Source: Bacteroidota bacterium
GTDB taxonomy: Bacteria; Bacteroidota; Bacteroidia; Flavobacteriales; Weeksellaceae
Assembly (NCBI GenBank): GCA_023411265.1
Contig: JAEYOX010000061.1
Location: 1 to 17,636, forward strand
Reading direction: 5' to 3'
DNA: 17,636 nucleotides
Part shown: positions 1 to 6,355 of the stretch, in pieces
Position numbering within the stretch: position 1 is the stretch's first letter
Layout: each line of letters opens with the position of its first letter
Position numbers and translations under genes: made by a program
Notes under the pieces: generated by a model
What the model was told of the DNA's origin: nothing
The model's database searches: none
What the model saw: only the letters and a program-made list of their open reading frames with translations

Positions 1-83
1 TATATTGTGAAGTTATACCATTCATGATTAATATTTCAGAATTTTATAAAAACCCAGGAACACTTAATAACTTTTTTCTTTTG

Positions 84-91
84 TAATTTTG
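84..91 (+). promoter_or_regulatory. uvrB promoter, -7 element TAATTTTG
   Basis: TAATTTTG matches the Bacteroidota -7 consensus TAnnTTTG exactly. Only four bases (CACG) separate it from the uvrB ATG, so transcription should start at or within one or two bases of the start codon. I see no good -33 TTTG at the usual 19-20 base distance, so the promoter rests on the -7 element and its position. The transcription start is inferred. Confidence 0.7.
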
Positions 92-95
92 CACG

Positions 96-2087
96 ATGAA
101 ATTCAAACTCCAATCCGAATTTAAACCGACTGGTGATCAGCCCACAGCAATTGAAAAATTAACTGAGGGAATCATCAGGGGAGAAAAATACCAGACTTTA
201 TTAGGAGTAACGGGTTCCGGAAAGACATTCACTATAGCGAATGTCGTTAATAAAATTCAACGACCAACCATCGTTTTAGCTCATAATAAAACCTTAGCTG
301 CACAGCTTTTCATGGAGTTCAAAGAATTTTTTCCGGAAAATGCAGTAGAATATTTTGTCTCCTACTACGATTATTATCAACCTGAAGCGTACATTGCATC
401 CAGCGGAACCTATATTGAAAAAGACCTTTCCATTAATGAAGAAGTCGAAAAACTAAGACTTTCGGCGACTGCCAGTTTGCTTTCCGGAAGGCGGGATGTT
501 TTGATTGTAGCTTCTGTTTCATGTATTTATGGTATCGGAAATCCCAATGAGTTTCATCAGTCTCTTATTTCAATTGCTGTAGGTGATAAAGTAACGAGAA
601 CGGCATTGTTACATTCCTTAGTTAATGCTTTGTACGCCAGAACACTGAATGAGTTTCAACGGGGAACCTTTCGGGTAAAAGGCGATGTAATCGATATATT
701 TCCGGCGTATGCTGATAATGCTGTTCGGGTTCAGTTTTTAGGCGATGTCATTGAAAAGATTCAGACTTTTGATCCGGTTTCAGGAAATGTTGAAAGCAAT
801 TTTGATCAAATTCAAATCTATCCTGCAAATCTTTTTGTAACCTCCAAAGAAACTTTAAATGGTGCCATCCGCGATATTCAAGATGATTTGATAAAGCAGG
901 TAGATTTCTTTAATACCATTGAGAAACCACTGGAAGCAAAACGTTTACAGGAGCGCACCGAACTTGATTTAGAAATGATTAAGGAACTCGGATATTGTTC
1001 GGGAATCGAAAATTATTCGCGATATCTGGACGGCAGATTACCCGGATCAAGACCTTTCTGTCTTTTAGATTATTTCCCGAGAGATTTTCTGATGGTCATT
1101 GACGAATCGCATGTTACCATTCCCCAAGTTCACGCTATGTACGGTGGAGACCGAAGTCGTAAAGAAGCTTTGGTTGAATACGGATTCCGGCTTCCCGCTG
1201 CGATGGACAACCGTCCTTTGAAATTTGAAGAATTTGAAGGAATGCAAAACCAGGTCATTTATGTGTCGGCTACACCGGCAGATTATGAACTGGAAAAAAC
1301 CGGCGGCGAATATGTGGAACAAATCATTCGCCCTACCGGACTTCTGGATCCGTTGATCGATATTCGTCCTACAATCAATCAAATTGATGATCTGATGGAA
1401 GAAATTCAGAAGCGAGCAGAAATCGACGAGCGAGTTCTGGTTACGACGCTCACAAAAAAAATGGCGGAAGAACTCACAAAATATTTTACACGATTCGGAA
1501 TCAGAAGCCGATATATTCACTCCGATGTAGAAACTTTGGAACGGATTCAGATTATGCAGGATTTGCGCACCGGTCTTTTTGATGTGTTAATTGGAGTAAA
1601 TCTATTGCGGGAAGGCTTGGATTTACCGGAAGTTTCTCTTGTTGCAATTTTGGATGCGGACAAAGAAGGCATGTTGAGATCCAGACGGTCGATGATCCAG
1701 ACTATTGGCCGGGCTGCGAGAAACATTAACGGGAGAGCAATTATGTATGCGGATAAAATCACAAAAAGTATGCAGGCTGCCATTGATGAAACCAATTATC
1801 GCCGCGAAAAACAACAAAAGTACAACGAAGAAAATAACATTGTTCCTACTCAGATCAACAAGAAAATATCTGAGGCTTTGGTGGGAAGAGCTAACGATTT
1901 CCCTGACGAAAAGTATACGCAGAAAGAGATTTTAAAACAGGTGGCCGAACAGCACGAATCCTATGGCGAAGCAGATTTGGAAAAACTGATTGCGGAAAAA
2001 CAGAAAGCGATGGAAACCGCCGCCAAAAATCTGGATTTCATAAAAGCCGCAAAGTTAAGAGATGAGATTGCTGGGATGAAAGGTTAG
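96..2087 (+). CDS. uvrB: Excinuclease ABC subunit B (UvrB)
   Basis: UvrB is the damage-verification helicase of nucleotide excision repair. UvrA loads it on damaged DNA and it then recruits the UvrC nuclease. The 663 residues match the family's usual length. Visible landmarks in order: Walker A GVTGSGKT (37-44), the beta-hairpin region rich in Tyr (YYDYYQPEAY, 90-99) that probes the damaged strand, the Walker B/motif II box DESH (336-339), motif V around REGLDLPE (505-512), motif VI QTIGRAARN (535-543), and a C-terminal UVR coiled-coil motif (about 627-662) that contacts UvrC. The start MKFKLQSEF is the family's normal N-terminus, so the ATG is secure. It appears to be a single-gene transcription unit that converges on the DUF3820 gene 24 bases downstream. 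All key residues are present and nothing suggests decay. Confidence 0.98.
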   Translation: MKFKLQSEFKPTGDQPTAIEKLTEGIIRGEKYQTLLGVTGSGKTFTIANVVNKIQRPTIVLAHNKTLAAQLFMEFKEFFPENAVEYFVSYYDYYQPEAYIASSGTYIEKDLSINEEVEKLRLSATASLLSGRRDVLIVASVSCIYGIGNPNEFHQSLISIAVGDKVTRTALLHSLVNALYARTLNEFQRGTFRVKGDVIDIFPAYADNAVRVQFLGDVIEKIQTFDPVSGNVESNFDQIQIYPANLFVTSKETLNGAIRDIQDDLIKQVDFFNTIEKPLEAKRLQERTELDLEMIKELGYCSGIENYSRYLDGRLPGSRPFCLLDYFPRDFLMVIDESHVTIPQVHAMYGGDRSRKEALVEYGFRLPAAMDNRPLKFEEFEGMQNQVIYVSATPADYELEKTGGEYVEQIIRPTGLLDPLIDIRPTINQIDDLMEEIQKRAEIDERVLVTTLTKKMAEELTKYFTRFGIRSRYIHSDVETLERIQIMQDLRTGLFDVLIGVNLLREGLDLPEVSLVAILDADKEGMLRSRRSMIQTIGRAARNINGRAIMYADKITKSMQAAIDETNYRREKQQKYNEENNIVPTQINKKISEALVGRANDFPDEKYTQKEILKQVAEQHESYGEADLEKLIAEKQKAMETAAKNLDFIKAAKLRDEIAGMKG

Positions 2088-2111
2088 AATCTCCTCTCCT
2101 ACCAGTGCATC

Positions 2112-2369
2112 TTAAAATTTGAAAAATTTTTTTTTTGGTGGGACATTCTTCGTTTCACCGCGAATCGGGGTGAGCAAATCCATTAACCCGTTGATTTTAA
2201 TTTCGTAAATGGTAGAAAGTTGCATCCCGAGTTGACCTTTCGGAAAACCACCGTTGCGCATGAACCATTCCAAATAGGAAACCGGCAAATCTGCCAACAC
2301 AGTATCTTTATATTTACCGAACGGCATTCTGACGAAACAGATTTCTTTTAATATTTCAGGATTAATCAC
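2112..2369 (-). CDS. DUF3820 family small protein
   Basis: This 85-residue protein has the DUF3820 signature: MPFGKYK (15-21), then DLPVSYLEWF (27-36), then GQLGMQLSTIYEIKINGL (45-62). Family members are short, single-domain and widespread; their biochemical role is not established to my knowledge, so I give no function. The start is GTG at 2369, because the frame is closed by a stop five codons upstream and no ATG precedes the conserved part. A weak -7-like box TAACTTTA lies on this strand at 2424-2417. The tail after residue 75 is Lys/Phe-rich (PPKKKFFKF) and includes a run of ten A on the coding strand. The gene converges on uvrB and is divergent from the gene at 2471. Confidence 0.85.
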   Translation of the reverse strand: MINPEILKEICFVRMPFGKYKDTVLADLPVSYLEWFMRNGGFPKGQLGMQLSTIYEIKINGLMDLLTPIRGETKNVPPKKKFFKF

Positions 2370-2441
2370 CGGCGCTGTTTTTTAATGCTTAAAAGTAAGA
2401 AAACATTATAATTCTGTAAAGTTATCACTTTGTAATATTTT

Positions 2442-2449
2442 TATATTTG
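2442..2449 (+). promoter_or_regulatory. -7 element TATATTTG for the gene at 2471
   Basis: TATATTTG is an exact TAnnTTTG match 21 bases before the ATG at 2471, giving an inferred leader of about 15 bases. No convincing -33 TTTG is seen 19-20 bases upstream; a TTTG at 2429-2432 is too close. Confidence 0.6.
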
Positions 2450-2470
2450 ATCATCACAAATTAATATACA

Positions 2471-2815
2471 ATGGAAAAACCAAAACCGATGCTCACCATG
2501 AGCCAAGTGATGAGCAAACTTGCCGATAAAGGAATTACTAAGGAGTTTCGAATGCAGGAAAACATGGAAATGACCTTGGAAGGAGTTGAGCATGCATATC
2601 AGCCAGAAGATTTACAGATCTTAAAAACTTACCGTTTTGAAGGCGACAGCAGTCCGGAAGACAATGCGGTGCTTTACGTAGCTGTAGATAAACAGGGAAA
2701 CAAGGGAATCATTATCGATTCGTATGGCGCTGAAAGTAATTATCCAGGTGAAGAATTTGATAATTTCCTACGTAATATACCTGTAGATGAAGATGAAGAA
2801 TATAACTTCGACTAG
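2471..2815 (+). CDS. Conserved small protein of unknown function (flavobacterial type)
   Basis: This is a 114-residue soluble acidic protein with no signal peptide or membrane segment. The core around residues 10-90 resembles a group of short Bacteroidota proteins of about 100 residues with an N-terminal helix, a YRFEG box (here YRFEGDSSPED, 54-64) and a strand pair ending in a DSYG-like turn (83-86). From memory, relatives are sometimes labelled phosphoribosylpyrophosphate synthetase in public annotation. I see no PRPP-binding motif, and the length is about a third of the real enzyme, so that name should not be carried over. The C-terminus (residues 105-114) is Asp/Glu-rich. The gene has its own promoter and ends 14 bases before the converging DUF59 gene. 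Function unknown. Confidence 0.85.
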   Translation: MEKPKPMLTMSQVMSKLADKGITKEFRMQENMEMTLEGVEHAYQPEDLQILKTYRFEGDSSPEDNAVLYVAVDKQGNKGIIIDSYGAESNYPGEEFDNFLRNIPVDEDEEYNFD

Positions 2816-2829
2816 CCCATCATTTACAA

Positions 2830-3159
2830 TCAGAACAAAATTCCAAGTTCGAATTTGGCTTCTTCACTCATCATGTCTTTATGCCAAGCCGGTTCAAAAG
2901 TAAGTTCCAGATCTACTGACCTGACGCCTTCCACACCGACTATTTTTTCTCTTACTTCGGCCGGCATACTCTCTGCCACAGGGCAGTTGGGAGTTGTTAA
3001 AGTCATCACTACTTTTACTTCGGCTTCGTCAGAAATTTGCACATCGTAGATAAGTCCGAGTTCATAAATATCGACCGGTATTTCCGGATCATAAACGGTT
3101 TTAAGTGCTTTAATAATATTATCGCCTAAGTTGGCTATTTGTTCGTCATTTAACTTCAT
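2830..3159 (-). CDS. DUF59 / SufT-like iron-sulfur assembly protein
   Basis: This is a 109-residue single-domain DUF59 (MIP18-like) protein. The diagnostic boxes are DPEIPVDIYELGLIY (24-38) and TTPNCPVAE (55-63) with the conserved Cys at residue 59. A C-terminal FEPAWHKDMMSEEAK segment (88-102) is usual in the Bacteroidota form. Proteins of this family assist maturation or transfer of Fe-S clusters (SufT, MIP18). In many Bacteroidota the gene lies in the suf cluster, but here it follows an exonuclease gene. It starts 27 bases after that gene's stop on the same strand and has no promoter of its own that I can see, so the two are probably cotranscribed. The general role is well supported; the client protein is unknown. 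Confidence 0.9.
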   Translation of the reverse strand: MKLNDEQIANLGDNIIKALKTVYDPEIPVDIYELGLIYDVQISDEAEVKVVMTLTTPNCPVAESMPAEVREKIVGVEGVRSVDLELTFEPAWHKDMMSEEAKFELGILF

Positions 3160-3186
3160 AATTCAAACTTTTTGCCGCATCGTGAA

Positions 3187-3885
3187 TTATTCCTCATTTT
3201 TGATAAGCAATTCTTCCTGTCTCATTTTGCGGAAAATGTTCGCCAAAGTTAAGACATCTTTCTCACAATATTGAACGATTCTAAATAAATCTTTATCAAT
3301 ATAATAGATTGATGAAACCTGTGAACCATCTATATCATCTTTAGGCGTGGGAATTTCAAATACATGAGCCAGAAGTTCGAGTGAAACATAGGATTTATAA
3401 TCACCAAATTTCCAAAGTTCCATGGTATCAATATGGGGAATTTCCCAAGGTTTTCTGCCATACATCTGAAACGGCACAGGGGGCTGCATTCCGTTGATGA
3501 GAAACCGACGAGCAATCCATGGAAAATCAAATTCCTTTCCGTTGTGCGCACATAGGATGACGTCTTTTAATTTTGGCCGGTTAAAAATTTCTCCAAATTC
3601 TTCTAACAGTGATTTTTCATGATCTCCATAAAAACTTTTAATATGAAGTTTTCCGTTTTTCTCAACTTTCCCGACGGAAATACAAATAATTTTCCCGAAC
3701 TCTGCCATCACTCCGGCGCGTTCCTGATAAAAATCTTCAGCAGTAAATTCATTTTTCCGCTGATGGAACGTTTTCTTGTCCCACAGTTTTTTCTCGGAGT
3801 CAGGAAGATCATTCCAAGCTGCGGAATTCGGTACGGTTTCAATGTCAAGAAACAGCACTTTTTCGATAGGTATATTCTGTATCAT
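3187..3885 (-). CDS. Predicted 3'-5' exonuclease (DnaQ fold, PolB-exonuclease-like)
   Basis: This 232-residue protein consists of a lone DEDD-type exonuclease domain. ExoI is LFLDIET (11-17, acidic pair D14 and E16). ExoII is AHNGKEFDFPW (113-123, D120). ExoIII is YCEKDVLTL (206-214, D210). These are the metal-binding residues of the RNase H-like exonuclease fold, and the order and spacing fit the PolB-like exo2 group often annotated only as 3'-5' exonuclease. No polymerase domain follows. The substrate is unknown; a role in DNA repair or RNA turnover is only inference. The start ATG at 3885 places ExoI at the expected distance from the N-terminus. The gene heads a probable operon with the DUF59 gene and is divergent from yifB. 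Confidence 0.88.
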   Translation of the reverse strand: MIQNIPIEKVLFLDIETVPNSAAWNDLPDSEKKLWDKKTFHQRKNEFTAEDFYQERAGVMAEFGKIICISVGKVEKNGKLHIKSFYGDHEKSLLEEFGEIFNRPKLKDVILCAHNGKEFDFPWIARRFLINGMQPPVPFQMYGRKPWEIPHIDTMELWKFGDYKSYVSLELLAHVFEIPTPKDDIDGSQVSSIYYIDKDLFRIVQYCEKDVLTLANIFRKMRQEELLIKNEE

Positions 3886-3966
3886 TTTTTAAAATATAGT
3901 ATGATTATCTTTGTTTCACAAATAGAATTTTTCAGCCGCCAAAGGTGATTCCAAAAAATAGATGAA

Positions 3967-3974
3967 CAAAAGTA
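3967..3974 (-). promoter_or_regulatory. -7 element TACTTTTG for the exonuclease-DUF59 operon
   Basis: On the minus strand this reads TACTTTTG, an exact TAnnTTTG match. It would start transcription near 3960, leaving a leader of about 75 bases before the ATG at 3885. The -33 region is T-rich but lacks a clean TTTG. Confidence 0.55.
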
Positions 3975-3991
3975 ATGATAAAAATGGCCTG

Positions 3992-4017
3992 AAAAAAGAG
4001 GAAAAATCCTGTTTTTT
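3992..4017. repeat. Imperfect palindrome between divergent exonuclease and yifB promoters
   Basis: The arrangement is A6-G-AGGA-AAAA-TCCT-G-T6. Ten of eleven positions in each arm can pair, with a single G/G mismatch, around a four-base centre. It lies between the two divergent -7 elements and its right arm touches the TTG at 4016-4018 that could serve as the yifB -33. It could be an operator or a weak two-way terminator. The stem has only four G:C-containing core pairs, so I favour a protein-binding site or chance over a strong terminator. Confidence 0.4.
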
Positions 4018-4042
4018 GTATTGAATAATCTTCTTACTTTTA
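4016..4042 (+). promoter_or_regulatory. Likely yifB promoter (TTG, 16 bases, TACTTTTA)
   Basis: TACTTTTA at 4035-4042 matches TAnnTTTG except for the last base. A TTG at 4016-4018 lies 16 bases upstream. The ATG at 4062 is 19 bases beyond the -7 box, giving a short leader. An exact TATCTTTG also occurs at 3906-3913 in the same direction and could provide an alternative longer transcript. Confidence 0.45.
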
Positions 4043-4061
4043 CCTTCTAAACGAAATTATC

Positions 4062-5597
4062 ATGCTTGTAAAAATCTATGGAAGTGCTATTTATGGAGTT
4101 TCTGCACAAACGATCACCATAGAAGTGAATGTAGATACGCCTGGTGTAGGCTATTATTTGGTAGGTCTTCCTGACAATGCTATTAAAGAAAGTAGCCACA
4201 GGATTTCTGCAGCCTTAAAAAATGTAGGTTACAAAATTCCTGGCAAGAAAATCACCATCAATATGGCTCCGGCTGATCTCCGAAAGGAAGGTTCGGCATA
4301 CGACCTGAGCATCGCCATCGGTATTCTGATCGCTTCAGGTCAAATACAGGGAGAAAATGTTTCCGATTATATTATTATGGGCGAGCTCTCACTGGATGGT
4401 GGGCTGCAACCCATAAAAGGAATCCTTCCTATTGCGATAAAAGCACGGGAAGAAGGATTCAAAGGAATTATTCTACCGAAACAAAATACCCGCGAAGCAG
4501 CTATTGTGAACCAATTGGAAGTTTACGGCGTTGAAAACATTAAGGAAGTGATTGATTTCTTTGATAAAGGAATTACGCTGGAACGCACAGAATTGGATAC
4601 TCGAAAAGAATTTCAGGATAAAATAAACGATTTTCCTTTTGATTTTTCCGAAGTGAAAGGTCAGGAAACAGCAAAAAGAGCTATGGAAGTTGCCGCAGCA
4701 GGCGGACACAACATTATCCTGATCGGGCCGCCGGGAAGTGGGAAAACAATGTTGGCAAAAAGAATTCCGAGTGTTCTGCCACCACTTACGATGAAAGAAG
4801 CTTTGGAAACCACTAAAATCCATTCTGTTGCAGGGAAAATAGGGTCAGAAACTTCTTTGATGACCGTGCGACCATTCCGAAGCCCTCATCATACTATCTC
4901 TGATGTAGCTTTGGTAGGTGGAGGTAGTTATCCGCAACCAGGCGAAATTTCTTTAGCGCACAACGGCGTTTTGTTTCTGGACGAAATGCCCGAATTTAAA
5001 AGAACAGTGCTTGAAGTAATGCGACAACCCTTGGAAGACCGCGTAGTAACGATTTCAAGGGCGAAATTTACGGTAAATTATCCTGCTAGTTTCATGCTTG
5101 TGGCTAGCATGAATCCAAGTCCGAGCGGATACTTCCCAGATGATCCCAATAATACATCTACTGCATTTGAAATGCAAAGGTACATGAATAAACTTTCCGG
5201 GCCTCTGCTGGACAGAATTGACATTCACATTGAGGTTCAAAAAGTTGAGTTTGAGCAACTTTCCGACAAACGAAAAGGGGAGAGCAGCCTAAAAATCAGG
5301 GAACGAGTAATGAAAGCCAGGGCCGCCCAAACCGAGCGCTACAAAGACTTGGACATCAGCTACAATGCGCAGATGGGACCCAAAGAAATAGAAAAACATT
5401 GTGAATTGGAAGAGTCTTCTCGAAACCTGATCAAACTGGCGATGGAAAAACTCAATCTTTCAGCCAGAGCATATGACAGAATTCTCAAAGTAGCAAGAAC
5501 CATTGCTGATTTAGAAGGCTCGGATTACATCAGGAGCGACCACATTTCTGAGGCCATACAATATCGGAGCCTGGACAGGGAATTCTGGAGTGTTTAA
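4062..5597 (+). CDS. yifB: YifB/ComM family AAA+ ATPase (Mg-chelatase subunit ChlI-like)
   Basis: This 511-residue protein has the usual three-part YifB layout: an N-terminal ChlI-type domain (about 20-140), the Mg-chelatase AAA+ core (about 190-390) and a C-terminal helical Mg_chelatase_C domain (about 400-500). The Walker A is GPPGSGKT (222-229) and the Walker B is VLFLDEMPE (303-311). Despite the chelatase name, the family's best known member, ComM, is a hexameric branch-migration helicase that helps integrate incoming DNA during natural transformation. The same role here is inference. Many relatives have a Cys-rich NPCPCGY segment after the core; here it reads NPSPSGY (351-357), without cysteines, as in some other lineages. 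The gene is followed at once by a strong terminator. Confidence 0.95.
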   Translation: MLVKIYGSAIYGVSAQTITIEVNVDTPGVGYYLVGLPDNAIKESSHRISAALKNVGYKIPGKKITINMAPADLRKEGSAYDLSIAIGILIASGQIQGENVSDYIIMGELSLDGGLQPIKGILPIAIKAREEGFKGIILPKQNTREAAIVNQLEVYGVENIKEVIDFFDKGITLERTELDTRKEFQDKINDFPFDFSEVKGQETAKRAMEVAAAGGHNIILIGPPGSGKTMLAKRIPSVLPPLTMKEALETTKIHSVAGKIGSETSLMTVRPFRSPHHTISDVALVGGGSYPQPGEISLAHNGVLFLDEMPEFKRTVLEVMRQPLEDRVVTISRAKFTVNYPASFMLVASMNPSPSGYFPDDPNNTSTAFEMQRYMNKLSGPLLDRIDIHIEVQKVEFEQLSDKRKGESSLKIRERVMKARAAQTERYKDLDISYNAQMGPKEIEKHCELEESSRNLIKLAMEKLNLSARAYDRILKVARTIADLEGSDYIRSDHISEAIQYRSLDREFWSV

Positions 5598-5608
5598 AAA
5601 AATGACAA

Positions 5609-5637
5609 AAAAAGACTGTTTTTGAAACAGTCTTTTT
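5609..5637. terminator. Two-way intrinsic terminator between yifB and sodA
   Basis: A 13-base perfect stem (AAAAAGACTGTTT paired with AAACAGTCTTTTT) surrounds a TTG loop. The T-run on one strand and the A-run on the other allow it to stop transcription from both the plus-strand yifB and the minus-strand superoxide dismutase gene, which converge on it. Confidence 0.9.
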
Positions 5638-5657
5638 CCTTTGTTTACTTATAACGT

Positions 5658-6254
5658 TTATTGATTGAAGAGGTCTTCTACTTTATCCCAATTGATTACT
5701 TCAAAAAAAGCACTTACATAATCGGGTCTTCTGTTTTGATAGTTAAGATAATATGCGTGTTCCCAAACATCCAAACCTAAGATCGGTGTTCCGTCGCAGC
5801 CTGTATCAGGCATAAGCGGATTATCCTGATTCGGAGTAGAACAAACTTCTAGAGAGCCATCCTCTTGTTTGCATAACCAAGCCCAGCCGGAACCGAATCT
5901 CGTTTTCGCAGCCTCAGTAAAATCAGTTTTAAATTTCTCAAAGCCGCCCATCTTTTCAATAGCATTCTTCACATTTCCTATTGGCTCTTTACTTCCTCCA
6001 GGAGTCAAAATTTCCCAAAAAAGGGTGTGATTGAAATGTCCTCCTCCGTTATTTCTTACAGCCGCTTTATCCGCTCCGGTTCTGCAGATTTCTTCGATAG
6101 ATTTACCCTCTAGTTCGGTGCCTGCGATGGCTTTATTCAAGTTATCGATATAGGCCTGATGATGTTTAGTGTGATGGATTTCCATTGTTTTGGCATCAAT
6201 GGTTGGCTCTAACGAATCGTACGCATATCCTAATTCTGGCAATTCAAATGACAT
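5658..6254 (-). CDS. sodA: Superoxide dismutase, Mn-type (Fe/Mn family)
   Basis: This 198-residue cytoplasmic enzyme dismutates superoxide to oxygen and hydrogen peroxide. The four metal ligands are in place: H27 (in MEIHHTKHH), H76 (in GGHFNHTLFW), and D162 and H166 (in LDVWEHAY). Gly at 72 and Gln at 143 (STPNQD) correspond to the pair that marks Mn-type enzymes such as E. coli SodA, while Fe-type enzymes carry Gln/Ala near those sites. I therefore call it Mn-type, although enzymes of Bacteroidota can be cambialistic. The absence of a signal peptide fits a cytoplasmic location. It has its own promoter at 6284-6277 and shares a terminator with yifB. The length and start are normal for the family. 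Confidence 0.95.
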   Translation of the reverse strand: MSFELPELGYAYDSLEPTIDAKTMEIHHTKHHQAYIDNLNKAIAGTELEGKSIEEICRTGADKAAVRNNGGGHFNHTLFWEILTPGGSKEPIGNVKNAIEKMGGFEKFKTDFTEAAKTRFGSGWAWLCKQEDGSLEVCSTPNQDNPLMPDTGCDGTPILGLDVWEHAYYLNYQNRRPDYVSAFFEVINWDKVEDLFNQ

Positions 6255-6276
6255 AATTTTGATTTTTAATTAAACC

Positions 6277-6284
6277 CAAAGATA
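6277..6284 (-). promoter_or_regulatory. sodA -7 element TATCTTTG
   Basis: Read on the minus strand this is TATCTTTG, an exact TAnnTTTG match, 22 bases before the ATG at 6254. The implied leader is about 17 bases. No clear -33 TTTG is visible. Confidence 0.65.
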
Positions 6285-6355
6285 GTGAATTTAACACAGA
6301 TTAGATTTATAATATTTTTTAAATACATTATAACAATAATTGACAGAAGCTACCG

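Noticed and set aside
1065..1817. Open frames antisense to uvrB
   Set aside because: They lack their own promoter and recognisable motifs, and overlap a strongly conserved gene; they are by-products of its codon use.
3906..3913. TATCTTTG on the plus strand as the main yifB promoter
   Set aside because: It is about 150 bases from the ATG and lacks a -33 TTTG; the box at 4035-4042 is better placed. It could still be a secondary start.
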